Positions 1 to 9,478 are shown, counted from the first letter of the stretch. The stretch is 64,000 nucleotides of DNA from Serratia sarumanii (GCF_029962605.1 NZ_CP124750.1:4650001-4714000), one strand, 5' to 3'. The notes: generated by a model not told the origin, from the sequence alone. Translations and numbers: made by a program.

Positions 1-44
1 CGATTTGACGCGCCCGCTTGGTTAGCATGACTACAGCCGGGTGA

Positions 45-1071
<1,027 letters not shown>

Positions 1072-1078
1072 ACGCAGA

Positions 1079-1107
1079 ATTTTAGGGCTGACCAGTATGG
1101 GTGTCAA
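1079..1107 (-). promoter_or_regulatory. str operon sigma-70 promoter
   Basis: On the minus strand there is a consensus -35 TTGACA, a 17-nt spacer and a -10 TAAAAT, about 90 nt upstream of rpsL. Near-consensus hexamers and ideal spacing fit the strong ribosomal-protein promoter expected here. Confidence 0.85.
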
Positions 1108-1129
1108 GAAATATACAACATCACTCTCA

Positions 1130-1417
1130 TTACCAGGCCATTTGGCTGCGGTGTTGTTCGGTTAATTCAACGAAGTGATTATAGCCGACGACAGTGATTT
1201 TGTGCGAAAAATGACCAACCAATCCCCGGGCTTCCAGGTCGTCCTGCAGCGCATAAAGGGATATGGGGGCGGCGAGCAGCGATTCAAGATGGGCGCTGCC
1301 GGCAAGGCCGGCAAGCACGCCGTCCTGCAGCAGCAGCAGCGCGTCACCCTCCGCCGTCAGGCGCAGCAGCGCAGGCAAGTCACATTGGTTTGGCGAGTGG
1401 CTCAGGGTATACAGCAT
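1130..1417 (-). CDS. tusB: tRNA 2-thiouridine synthesis sulfurtransferase subunit TusB
   Basis: TusB is the DsrH-family subunit of the cytoplasmic TusBCD heterohexamer. The complex relays persulfide sulfur from IscS/TusA via TusE to MnmA for s2U34 modification of Lys, Glu and Gln tRNAs. The 95-residue product begins MLYTLSHSPNQCDLPALL and ends in the conserved HRSQMAW-type tail. It follows tusC closely in the yheO-tusDCB-rpsL order, which is diagnostic. Size matches the family. Confidence 0.95.
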   Translation of the reverse strand: MLYTLSHSPNQCDLPALLRLTAEGDALLLLQDGVLAGLAGSAHLESLLAAPISLYALQDDLEARGLVGHFSHKITVVGYNHFVELTEQHRSQMAW

Positions 1418-1426
1418 CAGAGGATC

Positions 1427-1786
1427 CTAAAACGTCATCACGGCGTCGTAGCCGGCCAGTTCGCGGCGCAGTTCGTCCGGTGCCAGCACCTCGGCATCCA
1501 GCACCCAATCGGTCACCTGGCTCAGGCCACGCTCCTGCAGCGAAGCCTGGCACAGATAGCACCGCTCCACGTCATACAGCGGCAGCACGCCGAAGGTGGC
1601 GATGTAATTGCGCGCCAAAATCTTTTCCGGTTGCTGGCCTGGCAACAGCTGCAATACGCCGTCGCCGACAAAAAACACCCCCAAATCTTCACTGAGCGCC
1701 GACGTGGCGAGCAGCGCATCCAGCCCTTCCCTGCCGCCGGCGCCGCCGTGTGGCCCGTGGGTGAAAACAAAAGCGACTCGTTTCAT
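1427..1786 (-). CDS. tusC: Sulfurtransferase complex subunit TusC
   Basis: TusC is the DsrF-like structural subunit of the TusBCD sulfur relay for tRNA thiolation. The protein starts [15 protein letters not shown] and has the conserved [21 protein letters not shown] segment. Two ATGs are adjacent; I chose the second (119 residues) because it gives better spacing from GAGG and matches the E. coli length. Seven bases separate it from the tusD stop, indicating co-translation. Confidence 0.95.
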   Translation of the reverse strand: MKRVAFVFTHGPHGGAGGREGLDALLATSALSEDLGVFFVGDGVLQLLPGQQPEKILARNYIATFGVLPLYDVERCYLCQASLQERGLSQVTDWVLDAEVLAPDELRRELAGYDAVMTF

Positions 1787-1793
1787 CATATCC

Positions 1794-2183
1794 TCAGAAC
1801 TGCACCAGACGGTCGCAACTCAGCGACGCTTCGGCCAGGGAACCCAGCCCGCTCAGGGTAAAGCCAGGCTGCAGGTTGGCGCTTGCCAGCCCCTGTTGCG
1901 CCGCCTCCTGCTCGTCGGTGACCCCACGGCGCAACGCGGCGGCTACGCAGACGTTGAGCGCTACGCCGTGTTGCTGCGCCAGTTGCGTCCAACCGCGCAC
2001 CAGGTCGAACTCGTCGCTGGCGGGCGCGGTCAGCTGGTTGGCGTTCAGCACGCCCTCACGGTAGAAAAAGACGCTGGAAAGCCGGTGCCCTTTCGCCAAC
2101 AAAGCCTGAGCGAACTGATAGGCGCTGCTGGCCTGCTGCGTGCCGTAAGCCGGGCCGGTGACCAACAGGCAATAATCGAGCAT
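1794..2183 (-). CDS. tusD: Sulfurtransferase complex subunit TusD
   Basis: TusD is the catalytic DsrE-family subunit of TusBCD. It carries a persulfide on the cysteine in [15 protein letters not shown], Cys79 with the start chosen here. [19 protein letters not shown] near the N terminus is a family hallmark. The ATG at 2183 overlaps the yheO stop as TGATG; an in-frame TTG one codon upstream is less likely. The overlap implies translational coupling to yheO. 129 residues is close to the E. coli 128. Confidence 0.95.
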   Translation of the reverse strand: MLDYCLLVTGPAYGTQQASSAYQFAQALLAKGHRLSSVFFYREGVLNANQLTAPASDEFDLVRGWTQLAQQHGVALNVCVAAALRRGVTDEQEAAQQGLASANLQPGFTLSGLGSLAEASLSCDRLVQF

Positions 2184-2905
2184 CAACGGTCGCTTCCCAA
2201 CAGATCGCCACTCTTGAACTGGCGGATGTACAGATACACGGTGTGTTTGGAGATGTTCAGGCGATCCGCCACCTGGTTGATCGCATCCTTGATGTCGAAG
2301 ATGCCTTTCTCATAGAGGTTGAGCACCACCTGGCGGTTCTTGGCGTTATTGGACACCGAGCGGTCGGCGTTCACCTCTTCGATGGTGAACTCCAGCGTCT
2401 GCGCCACCAGATCGTCGACGGAAGACGCAAAATTCACCGACGACGGCACGTCCTGCGTGGCCGGCGGCATAAAGGTCTGCATGATCTGCGAAAACGGTAC
2501 GTCGAGGTTCATGTTGATGCACAGCAAGCCGATCACCCGCTGCTCGCGATTGCGAATGGCGATAGTCACCGACTTCATCAACACGCCGCTCTTGGCGCGG
2601 GTAAAGTAGGCTTTCGACACGCTGCTGTCGTCGCCGGCCATGTCGTGCAGCATGCGCAGCGCCAGATCGGTGATCGGCGAGCCGATTTTACGCCCGGTAT
2701 GTTCACCGTTGGCGATGCGTACCGCTGAGCTGTTCAGGTCTTCCAGCGCGTGCAGTACGATCTCGCAGTGGCCGCCGATCAACATCGCCAGCCCGTCGAC
2801 CACCGCTTCATAGGATTTCAGGATTTCATGATCCGTTTGAGTAAACGGACGTTCATTCAGCAAATCAAGTTCGCTGGCTTCGCTGGATAAAAGCGAATTC
2901 GACAT
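2183..2905 (-). CDS. yheO: YheO family PAS/HTH transcriptional regulator
   Basis: This is a predicted DNA-binding regulator with an N-terminal YheO-like PAS domain (about residues 20-140) and a C-terminal helix-turn-helix (about residues 175-235, [21 protein letters not shown]). The open frame extends further upstream, but I place the start at [20 protein letters not shown] (240 residues), matching the E. coli protein; the extra upstream residues are Arg/Ser-rich and not conserved. It heads the yheO-tusDCB unit. Its ligand and targets are not known to me. Confidence 0.9.
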   Translation of the reverse strand: MSNSLLSSEASELDLLNERPFTQTDHEILKSYEAVVDGLAMLIGGHCEIVLHALEDLNSSAVRIANGEHTGRKIGSPITDLALRMLHDMAGDDSSVSKAYFTRAKSGVLMKSVTIAIRNREQRVIGLLCINMNLDVPFSQIMQTFMPPATQDVPSSVNFASSVDDLVAQTLEFTIEEVNADRSVSNNAKNRQVVLNLYEKGIFDIKDAINQVADRLNISKHTVYLYIRQFKSGDLLGSDR

Positions 2906-3090
2906 CGAAGATACCACCCTCATAGATCGCCTGTGCCAGGGGGCGCAGCTAAAACCGCTCGAACCGGATCGCTGCCGTCGCCGGCACGCCGCAGCGCGGC
3001 CGGCTGAGAGCGCCATCAAACGGCACGATGACATCCGCGGGCGAGGCGGCCGGGAACAATTTTAGGTACACGCCCTAAGGGGCAGACGCA

Positions 3091-3104
3091 TGACTGATAA
3101 GTCA
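3091..3104. promoter_or_regulatory. Palindrome over the likely yheO promoter
   Basis: TGACTGATAAGTCA has 5-bp inverted arms (TGACT/AGTCA). On the minus strand it overlaps a plausible -10 TATCAG placed 17 nt from a TTGCTA -35 upstream of yheO. It could be an operator, possibly for YheO itself; this is inference. Confidence 0.3.
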
Positions 3105-3227
3105 GAATTATTAGTCTAGCAAAGCGGCCGGAGCAAAGTCCTTGCGTTTGCGCGTGGTATTGACGTTAAGCCCGATGCCCGGCAGGCGTCAAGCGTTCAA
3201 TGGAGAGAGAGGCGGCGGCTGCCGAAA
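3105..3227. other. yheO-fkpA intergenic stretch
   Basis: The full gap between yheO (start 2905) and fkpA (stop 3279) is 373 bp. It holds the yheO leader, the palindromic promoter region and the fkpA terminator. In this remaining part I see only the candidate yheO -35 and no gene. Confidence 0.4.
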
Positions 3228-3262
3228 TGAAAACCGCCGCGGAGGGCATCCGCGGCGGTGGC
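3228..3262 (-). terminator. Rho-independent terminator of fkpA
   Basis: On the minus strand ACCGCCGCGGA and TCCGCGGCGGT form a perfect 11-bp stem with a 5-nt loop, followed by TTTTCATTT. It lies 17-50 nt after the fkpA stop. Confidence 0.85.
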
Positions 3263-3278
3263 AAACAAAGCGGCGATG

Positions 3279-4118
3279 TTATTTCGCTTTGGCGTCTGCT
3301 TTCGCGTCCGCCGGTTTTTCGGCTTTAGCGTCGGCTTTCGGCGCCGCTTTCACGTCCAGCAGCTCAACGTCGAAGACCAGCGTGGAGTTAGCCGGGATGC
3401 CCGGAACGCCGGTTTTGCCGTAGGCCAGCGCCGGTGGGATCACCAGCTTGATTTTGCCGCCTTTCTTGATGTGCTTCAGGCCTTCGGTCCAGCCTGGGAT
3501 CACGCCGTCCAGACGGAACGACAGCGGCTCGCCGCGGGTGTAGGAGTTATCGAACTCGGTACCGTCGGTCAGGGTGCCTTTGTAGTTCACCACCACGGTG
3601 TCGCTGTCTTTCGGCGCTTCACCCGCGCCCGGCTTCTCTACCTGGTACAGCAGGCCGGATTCGGTTTTCTTCACGCCTTTTTCTTTAGCGAAGCTATCGC
3701 GGTACTTGGCGCCTTTGGTTTCGTTGTCCTTGGCGTCCTGCTCCATCTTCGCCTGAGCGGAAGCCTTCACGCGCGCTTCGAAGCCCTGCAGGGTCTTCTC
3801 GATGTCGGCGTCGTTCAGTTTGCTCTTGTTGGCGAACGCGTCCTGAACGCCGGCAATCAGCTGATCTTTGTCCAGCTTGATGCCCAGCTTCTCTTGCTCT
3901 TTCAGAGAGTTGTCCATGTAACGGCCGAGAGAGGCGCCCAATGCGTAGGCCGCTTGCTCGTCGTCGTTTTTGAACTTGCCGGTGCTCGGTGCTGCTGCCG
4001 CGTCCGCTGGTTTAGCGGCTTCTGCCGGCTTGGCGGCATCGGCTGCCATGACCTGGGTCGCATTCAGAGCAAAAGCCATGGTGGTTGCCAGAAGCGTGAC
4101 TTTAAACAAAGATTTCAT
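3279..4118 (-). CDS. fkpA: Periplasmic FKBP-type peptidyl-prolyl isomerase FkpA
   Basis: FkpA is a periplasmic prolyl isomerase and chaperone for outer-membrane and secreted proteins. The start chosen, MKSLFKVTLLATTMAFALNA, gives a Sec signal peptide cleaved near VMA-ADA, then an Ala/Lys/Pro-rich linker, a helical dimerisation domain (about 45-140) and an FKBP domain (about 145-255) with VVVNYKGTLTDGTEFDNSY and GVIPGWTEGL. A Lys/Ala-rich tail ends the 279-residue protein. CTGGAG precedes the ATG. A sigma-E-like promoter lies about 120 bp upstream. Confidence 0.96.
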   Translation of the reverse strand: MKSLFKVTLLATTMAFALNATQVMAADAAKPAEAAKPADAAAAPSTGKFKNDDEQAAYALGASLGRYMDNSLKEQEKLGIKLDKDQLIAGVQDAFANKSKLNDADIEKTLQGFEARVKASAQAKMEQDAKDNETKGAKYRDSFAKEKGVKKTESGLLYQVEKPGAGEAPKDSDTVVVNYKGTLTDGTEFDNSYTRGEPLSFRLDGVIPGWTEGLKHIKKGGKIKLVIPPALAYGKTGVPGIPANSTLVFDVELLDVKAAPKADAKAEKPADAKADAKAK

Positions 4119-4234
4119 CCATTTCTCCAGTGTCTGAAGCAATGCCCCAAACAATCATTAGGTAAGATAACCGGGCTACTATAGCTGCCTGAAACAAAAC
4201 AAAACAGTCGCACAGGTAACCAATCGAGTCAAAG
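4119..4234. other. fkpA leader in the fkpA-slyX divergent region
   Basis: The fkpA-slyX gap is 356 bp in total. This part would be the fkpA 5' untranslated leader. I see no open frame or stable repeat in it. The rest (4263-4474) should hold the slyX promoter, which I cannot pin down. Confidence 0.35.
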
Positions 4235-4262
4235 TGTGACTCCCGCTTTGCCAAGAAGTTTC
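4235..4262 (-). promoter_or_regulatory. Candidate sigma-E promoter of fkpA
   Basis: On the minus strand GAAACTT is followed after 16 nt by TCACA, against the sigma-E pattern GGAACTT-N16-TCAAA (6/7 and 4/5 matches). E. coli fkpA is a known sigma-E gene, so the match is expected. Confidence 0.5.
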
Positions 4263-4474
4263 CCTCTGGGTGCTACTCCCATGATAAATCAGATTTTTCT
4301 TGCGGAATATTCGGCCAGGCTCGCAAAAAACGGCAGATCGAGCGTGCAACTTTTCAGCACTTTACACTGTCGATCGCAACGTTGCGCGCCGTCTGGAGAA
4401 ATAGCGCGAGCAAACCCGGCGCCAGCTGTTACCATAGCGCCGAATCAGGATTTTATCGCGTCAGAGGTAGCCTC

Positions 4475-4702
4475 ATGCACAACGCCGACACTCAACGCCT
4501 GCTACAGCGGCTTGAAGAACTGGAGAGCCGTCAGGCCTTCCAAGAGCTCACCATCGAAGAGCTCAACCAGACCGTCATCCAGCATCAAATGGAAATGCTG
4601 AAGATGCGCGAACATCTGCGCATGTTGACCGACAAGCTGCGCTCGACCCAAACCTCAATGATCGCCTCGCAATCGGAAGAAACCCCTCCGCCGCACTATT
4701 GA
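4475..4702 (+). CDS. slyX: SlyX family protein
   Basis: SlyX is a short, strongly helical protein of unknown biochemical role, encoded next to slyD in enterics. The 75-residue product begins [20 protein letters not shown] and is almost one continuous heptad-rich coiled coil (about 5-60), ending in the typical PPPHY. The start follows AGAGGTAG; an in-frame upstream extension has no conserved sequence. Here slyD is not adjacent, because a three-gene cassette lies between them. Confidence 0.93.
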   Translation: MHNADTQRLLQRLEELESRQAFQELTIEELNQTVIQHQMEMLKMREHLRMLTDKLRSTQTSMIASQSEETPPPHY

Positions 4703-4717
4703 GGGCTCGCCATGCGG

Positions 4718-5890
4718 TTATTTCAGGCGTGCCAACCCTTCGACGGCACGCTCGAGATACCGGCGCGGGCACCCCAGGTTTATGCGGATAAAACCGCGCC
4801 CCTGCGGGCCGAAACCGCTGCCCATCGACGGCGCCAGCTTCGCCACCGCCACCAGCGCCTGCTGCAAGTCAGCATCGTTCAAACCCAGCGAGCGGCAATC
4901 CAGCCAGGCGAGATAGGTCCCTTCAGCCTGGGTCATCGTGCACCAGGGCGCGGCGTCAGCCAGCGTCTGCTTAAACCAACGCCGGTTCTCCGCCAGGTAG
5001 TCGAGCAGCTCATCAAGCCAGGCAGCGCCCCGTTGATAGGCCGCGGTCGCCGCCGTCATCGACAGCGCGTTGAATACATCCAGCCCGTGGGCGTTCAGCC
5101 GATCGACAAACGCCTGCCGAAGCCGGGCGTTGGGGATCAGGAAATTCGAAATGCGCAGCGAGGAGAGGCCGAACGTTTTGCTGGCGGACGTCGCCACAAT
5201 TACCCGATCGCGATATTCCTCGCCCAGATGCAACACCGACGTAAACGTCTCGCCGGGCAGCAGCAGGTCGGCCCAAATTTCATCGGAGATCACCGTGACG
5301 TCATGGGCGTGGCAGAGCGCCATGAGCCGCTCCAGTTCATCGCGGCGCCAGCAACGGCCGGTTGGATTGTGCGGGTTGCACAGCAACAACAGCGGCGGTT
5401 TACGCTGCGCCAGGCAGGCGGCCAGCTGGTCGAAATCGATCCGGTATCCCTGCGGGGTTTCCCGCAGCGGGTTTTCAATCACCTCTCTGCCGTTCATGGT
5501 GACTATCTTGGCGAACGAGCCATAATACGGCCCCTGCACCACCACCCCGTCCCCCGGCTTGCTGAGCAGTTGGATCAGCATCGCCAGCCCCGGCACCACC
5601 CCTTCAATCGACGTGAACCACTCGCGCCGCAGCGGCAAGCCGTGCCGCTTGGCAAACCAGTCGATTGCCGCTTGGTAGTAGGCGTCGTCGCGTTCGCTGT
5701 AGCCAAAGACGCCGTGGTCCACCCGCTGATGCAGCGCCTGCTGCACCTCTGGCGGGCACGGAAAGTCGAAATCGGACACCCACATCGGCAACAGTTCGCT
5801 GCCGTCCAGTTGCAGATAGCGGTCGATGAAGTCCCACTTCACGGAGCCGGTGTTGTGGCGATCGATGATGGCGTTGAAATGACTCGTCAT
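4718..5890 (-). CDS. MalY/PatB family PLP-dependent cystathionine beta-lyase
   Basis: This is a fold-type I PLP enzyme of the MalY/PatB class, which cleaves C-S bonds in cystathionine and cysteine S-conjugates to pyruvate, ammonia and a thiol. The Schiff-base lysine is Lys238 in SASKTFGLSSLR; CNPHNPTGR (about 171-179) and SDEIWADL (about 202-209) are the other PLP-pocket motifs. N-terminal WDFIDRYLQ and LPMWVSDFDF are class hallmarks. The start at MTSHFNAIIDRHNTGSVKW gives 390 residues. It begins one base after the antiporter gene's stop, so the two form an operon. The in vivo substrate is unknown; MalY's regulatory role cannot be inferred without malT/malI context. Confidence 0.85.
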   Translation of the reverse strand: MTSHFNAIIDRHNTGSVKWDFIDRYLQLDGSELLPMWVSDFDFPCPPEVQQALHQRVDHGVFGYSERDDAYYQAAIDWFAKRHGLPLRREWFTSIEGVVPGLAMLIQLLSKPGDGVVVQGPYYGSFAKIVTMNGREVIENPLRETPQGYRIDFDQLAACLAQRKPPLLLLCNPHNPTGRCWRRDELERLMALCHAHDVTVISDEIWADLLLPGETFTSVLHLGEEYRDRVIVATSASKTFGLSSLRISNFLIPNARLRQAFVDRLNAHGLDVFNALSMTAATAAYQRGAAWLDELLDYLAENRRWFKQTLADAAPWCTMTQAEGTYLAWLDCRSLGLNDADLQQALVAVAKLAPSMGSGFGPQGRGFIRINLGCPRRYLERAVEGLARLK

Positions 5891-5891
5891 G

Positions 5892-7331
5892 TCAGGCTTC
5901 CTTACGCTGCAAGTCGTTCTGAGGTTGGAGTTTGGCGATACCGAAGCCGGTGAACCCATAAATCAGGGCGAACACCACCGCGGCATAACATTGGATCGCC
6001 CACGGCAGCAGATCGAGGGTGCTGACCCCCAGCGTGGTGGCCATGTAAATGCCGGCGGCCGTCCACGGGATCAGCGGTTCGATGACGGTGCCCGCATCTT
6101 CGACGGTGCGCGACAGATTTTTGTTGTCCAGCCCCATGCGCCGATAGGCCCCTTTGAACAGCTCCGCCGGGATCAGCAGCGCCAGCTTGCCGTCGCTGGT
6201 CGCGCCGGTCACCAGGATAGTGGTGGCAACGGTGGCGGCGATCAGCTGGCCGGTGGTGTGCACCACGTTCAGCAGCCGGCTGATGATCACCGTCAGCGCG
6301 CCGGTCAGCGTCAGAGCGCCGGCGAAGGAAAAGGCGCAGAACACCAGCAGGATCGTACTCATCATCGAGAACATGCCGCCGCGGTTCAGCAGGCGCGGCA
6401 CATCGGCGACGATACCCTCAACGTTGTGGCCCTGAGCGGCAAACATCGACAGATTGAAACCGTCCATCAACGCATTCAGCCCCTGCTGCAGGCTAAAGCC
6501 CTGCAGCGCGACGCCGATGGCGATCGCCAGCGCGCAGGCGGCCAGCATGACGGGGATCACCGGCCGTTTGGTCACCGCGCCCCACAGCACCAGCACCGGC
6601 GGCAGGATCAGCAGCAGATTGAAGTGGTACAGCCCCTCGAGCGCGCCGACGATTTCGGTCACTTTTTCCGGCGTTGCCACGCTGCCCACCGCACCGGTGT
6701 GGCCGGCGATCAGGTACACCACGGCGGCCAGGATGAAGCTCGGCAGCGTCGTGTACATCAGATGCTGGATATGGCTGTAGAGATCGGTATCCGCGACGAT
6801 GGCCGCGAAGTTGGTCGAATCGGACAACGGCGAAATTTTGTCGCCGAAGTAAGCGCCGGACACCACCGCCCCGGCCGCGGCGGCCAGCGGCACGTCCAGA
6901 CCGGCGGCCACGCCCATCAGCGCCACGCCCACGGTGCCGGCCGCTCCCCAGGAAGTACCGGTGCACACCGAGATCACGCTGGTGATGAAGAATGCGGCGA
7001 TCAGAATGTATTGCGGGCTGATCAGCTTCAGCCCCCAGTACACCATGTAAGGGATTGTGCCGCTGATCATCCAGGTGCCGATCAGGCCGCCCACGCAGAT
7101 CAGGATCAGGATAACCGGCATCGCCTTCGCCAGTTTGGCCACGATGGCCTCGATGATGTCGTCCCAGCGGTAGCCTTGCCACCAGGCCAACGCGGCGGCG
7201 ATGGCGGCGGAAACCAGCAGCAGCGGTTCAATGCGCAGGCCAAACTGGCCATAGCCGATGATGAGCAGCAACAGCATGGCCACAATCGGCAGCGTCGCCA
7301 ACCCAAGGTTGAGCGTTTTCTTATTATCCAT
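5892..7331 (-). CDS. NhaC-family Na+/H+ antiporter-like transporter
   Basis: This is a polytopic inner-membrane protein of the NhaC family with about 11-12 hydrophobic segments. Family features include TSWGAAGTVGVALMGVAAGL and GAYFGDKISPLSDSTNFAA around residues 130-190. NhaC proteins exchange Na+ for H+, and some relatives exchange organic substrates such as malate and lactate. The start at MDNKKTLNLGL (479 residues) follows AGGAGCCGTAT. The lyase gene follows one base downstream and a LacI-type repressor gene lies upstream. That linkage suggests a substrate-specific transporter feeding the lyase rather than general pH control; this is inference. Confidence 0.85.
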   Translation of the reverse strand: MDNKKTLNLGLATLPIVAMLLLLIIGYGQFGLRIEPLLLVSAAIAAALAWWQGYRWDDIIEAIVAKLAKAMPVILILICVGGLIGTWMISGTIPYMVYWGLKLISPQYILIAAFFITSVISVCTGTSWGAAGTVGVALMGVAAGLDVPLAAAAGAVVSGAYFGDKISPLSDSTNFAAIVADTDLYSHIQHLMYTTLPSFILAAVVYLIAGHTGAVGSVATPEKVTEIVGALEGLYHFNLLLILPPVLVLWGAVTKRPVIPVMLAACALAIAIGVALQGFSLQQGLNALMDGFNLSMFAAQGHNVEGIVADVPRLLNRGGMFSMMSTILLVFCAFSFAGALTLTGALTVIISRLLNVVHTTGQLIAATVATTILVTGATSDGKLALLIPAELFKGAYRRMGLDNKNLSRTVEDAGTVIEPLIPWTAAGIYMATTLGVSTLDLLPWAIQCYAAVVFALIYGFTGFGIAKLQPQNDLQRKEA

Positions 7332-7413
7332 ATACGGCTCCTGTTGAAGATGGGGTACTGCAACAGCGTAATGGCTTCGATAATCGGAGGATGTGAGCGC
7401 AGGCAATCGGCCA

Positions 7414-7427
7414 TGTAATCGGTTTCA
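7414..7427. promoter_or_regulatory. Candidate LacI-family operator of the lyase/antiporter operon
   Basis: TGTAATCGGTTTCA is an imperfect palindrome with a central CG (10 of 14 positions symmetric), the layout of LacI/GalR operators. It lies about 83 bp upstream of the antiporter start, between that gene and the end of the repressor gene. Function is inferred. Confidence 0.45.
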
Positions 7428-7453
7428 TGAGGTAGCGTTGTGTGAGCCGTCTC

Positions 7454-8482
7454 TCATTCGCCGCACTTGCTTTGCGCATGCGCCTCACCGTCGGTTACGG
7501 AGTCTCGCAGGATAAGTTCGGCCGAAAAGCGGTTGTTCTGCGGCGCGACGTCGCTGCCGCTGTGGATCTGCAGCGCCAAGCGCGCAGCGCGTCGGGCCAT
7601 TTTCTCGATCGGGTAATGCACGGTGGTCAACGAAGGATGGAGATATTTCGCCAGGGCAATGTCGTCAAAGCCGACGATCGACAGCGCCTGGGGCAGTTGA
7701 ACTTGCCGTTGATGGCAGGTGCGCATCATGCCGGCGGCCATCACGTCGTTGAACGTCACTGCGGCGGTGAAGCGTTGGTCGCTGGCCAGAACGCGCTCGG
7801 CCGCCAGTTCGCCCCCTCGCTCGTTGAAGGGCACGCTGATGATCCAGCTGCCGGGCACCTCAATGCCGGCGGCGGCCATGGCCTGGCGGTAACCCGCTAG
7901 CCGCTGCGCGCGATCGTCGATCGGCAGATCCGCCGTCACGCAGGCAATTCTTCGATGCCCCTGGCGTATGAGCAGCTCGGTCGCCGTCTGCGCCGCATTG
8001 GCGTTGTCGAGCCAGATGCAACGGTTGGCGATGGCGGGCAGATAACGATTGATCAGCACCAGCGCGGGCGTATGGGCGGCGTAGCGCAGCAGCGCCTCCT
8101 CCCCCATGCGCGTGACGTGCGCCACGATGGCTTCACATCCCTGATTGATGAGAAAATCGAGGCCGCTTTTTTCCAGCTCGGCCTGATGCCCGCCGCTGCA
8201 CAACATCAACCGCACGCCGGCCTGCCGCGTGATGTCTTCCACGCCCCGCGCCAGACGCGAGAAAAACGGATCGTCGAGATTGCCGGTCAGCAATCCCAGC
8301 ATATTGCCGCTTCTTTTCGCCAGCGCCAGCGCTGCGGCGTTGCGGTGGTAGTTAAACTCGCGCATCGCTTTCTCGACGCGTTCGCGGGTCACCGGTTCAA
8401 CGTAGGCGGTATTATTGATCACCCGGCTGACGGTGGCCGTGGAAACGCCGGCGCGCCGCGCCACGTCTTTCATGGTGGCCAT
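7454..8482 (-). CDS. LacI family transcriptional regulator
   Basis: This is a LacI/GalR-type repressor of 342 residues. The N-terminal helix-turn-helix (MKDVARRAGVSTATVSRVIN, residues 4-23) and hinge region are canonical. The periplasmic-binding-like domain (about 60-330) follows, with TAAVTFNDVMAAGMM and SIVGFDDIALAKYLHPSLT. ATG follows a CAGGACATGCC leader. It is upstream of and co-oriented with the antiporter and C-S lyase genes, so it probably senses their substrate or a metabolite. It resembles MalI/GalR-type proteins but cannot be named securely. Confidence 0.9.
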   Translation of the reverse strand: MATMKDVARRAGVSTATVSRVINNTAYVEPVTRERVEKAMREFNYHRNAAALALAKRSGNMLGLLTGNLDDPFFSRLARGVEDITRQAGVRLMLCSGGHQAELEKSGLDFLINQGCEAIVAHVTRMGEEALLRYAAHTPALVLINRYLPAIANRCIWLDNANAAQTATELLIRQGHRRIACVTADLPIDDRAQRLAGYRQAMAAAGIEVPGSWIISVPFNERGGELAAERVLASDQRFTAAVTFNDVMAAGMMRTCHQRQVQLPQALSIVGFDDIALAKYLHPSLTTVHYPIEKMARRAARLALQIHSGSDVAPQNNRFSAELILRDSVTDGEAHAQSKCGE

Positions 8483-8524
8483 GGCATGTCCTGTTGTGCC
8501 GTTCGGCGCCCGGTGCGCCGCGCA

Positions 8525-8552
8525 TAAAAAAGGGCAGCCGATGGCCGCCCTC
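8525..8552 (-). terminator. Rho-independent terminator of slyD
   Basis: On the minus strand AGGGCGGCC and GGCTGCCCT pair (one G-T) around a 3-nt loop, followed by six Ts. It lies about 25 nt past the slyD stop. Confidence 0.85.
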
Positions 8553-8574
8553 TTGTCTCGTCACTGCGATCTGC

Positions 8575-9162
8575 TTAGTGGCAGCCGCAGCCGCCGTTAC
8601 CGCAACCGCCTTTACCGTGGTCGTGACCATGGTCGTGATCGTGGCTGTGGCCGTGACCGCCGCAGCAGCCGTCACCGTGTTCGTGGTGATGGTCGTGCTC
8701 GCCGTGTACGTGACCGTGCGCCAGTTCTTCTGCGGTCGCTTCGCGGATCGCGACAACTTCCACGTTGAAGTTCAGGTTTTGGCCGGCCAGCATGTGGTTG
8801 CCGTCAACCACCACGTGGTCGCCGTCAACTTCGGTGATTTCAACCGGTACCGGGCCCTGATCGGTGTCAGCCAGGAAACGCATGCCGACCTGCAGTTCAT
8901 CAACGCCCATGAAGACGTCTTTCGGTACGCGCTGCACCAGGTTTTCGTCGTAGTTGCCGTACGCGTCGTTCGCGCCGACGTGAACGTCAAAACGATCGCC
9001 AACGTCGTGGCCTTCGAGTGCTTTTTCCAGACCTGCGATCAGAGAACCATGCCCGTGCAGATAGTCCAGCGGTGCGCTCACCGGAGACTCATCAACCAAA
9101 ACACCGTCTTCTGTACGTACTTGGTAAGCCAGGCTGACCACCAAGTCTTTTGCTACTTTCAT
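8575..9162 (-). CDS. slyD: FKBP-type peptidyl-prolyl isomerase and metallochaperone SlyD
   Basis: SlyD is a cytoplasmic prolyl isomerase/chaperone with a nickel-binding tail used in hydrogenase maturation. Residues 1-70 and 120-150 form the FKBP fold (MKVAKDLVVSLAYQVRTEDG, LDYLHGHGSLIAGLEKAL), with the IF chaperone insert between (about 70-120). The C-terminal tail (from about 150) is packed with His, Cys, Asp and Gly, for example HDHDHGHDHGKGGCGNGGCG. 195 residues is normal. ATG follows AGGAGATATC. Confidence 0.97.
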   Translation of the reverse strand: MKVAKDLVVSLAYQVRTEDGVLVDESPVSAPLDYLHGHGSLIAGLEKALEGHDVGDRFDVHVGANDAYGNYDENLVQRVPKDVFMGVDELQVGMRFLADTDQGPVPVEITEVDGDHVVVDGNHMLAGQNLNFNVEVVAIREATAEELAHGHVHGEHDHHHEHGDGCCGGHGHSHDHDHGHDHGKGGCGNGGCGCH

Positions 9163-9274
9163 GATATCTCCTACCGTTGGCTACTAGGACGCGCACCGTT
9201 ATCGGGATGCGCGCCTTTTCCGGACAGATTGTAACGGAAATCTGCCTCGCTGTACCCTCCGGGATAAAAAAACG

Positions 9275-9478
9275 CTACTTCGGCTGGAAAATGCCGATCA
9301 CCTGCTCTTGCGGGCGAACGTGTTTTTCCACCTGTTGTTCGGTCTGGCGCTGATGGTGGCCGCACTTGACGCACTCCACCACCTCCACCTGATCCTCCCG
9401 CCATACCGCCAGCGTATCCATGGCGCTGCAGCTCGGGCACACCGCCCCGGCGATAAATCTCTTACGTGTTGCAGACAT
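9275..9478 (-). CDS. yheV: YheV family putative zinc ribbon protein
   Basis: A 67-residue cytoplasmic protein with two Cys-x2-Cys knuckles (Cys14/Cys17 in CPSC and Cys36/Cys39 in CVKC) that should bind one zinc. The start MSATRKRFIAGAVCPSC is clear. It sits between slyD and kefB as in E. coli, 14 bp after the kefB stop, and is probably co-transcribed with kefGB. No molecular function is known to me. Confidence 0.9.
   Translation of the reverse strand: MSATRKRFIAGAVCPSCSAMDTLAVWREDQVEVVECVKCGHHQRQTEQQVEKHVRPQEQVIGIFQPK

Noticed and set aside
1..44. Start of fusA
   Set aside because: The sequence is the rpsG-fusA spacer; no fusA start codon with coding sequence is inside the window.
2183..3034. 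Longer yheO start adding 43 residues
   Set aside because: The extension is Arg/Ser/Cys-rich and absent from the E. coli protein; conservation starts at MSNSLLSSE.
5889..7418. 509-codon open frame antisense to the antiporter gene
   Set aside because: Shadow of a membrane-protein gene; the plus-strand reading is hydrophilic and repetitive in Gln/His/Arg.
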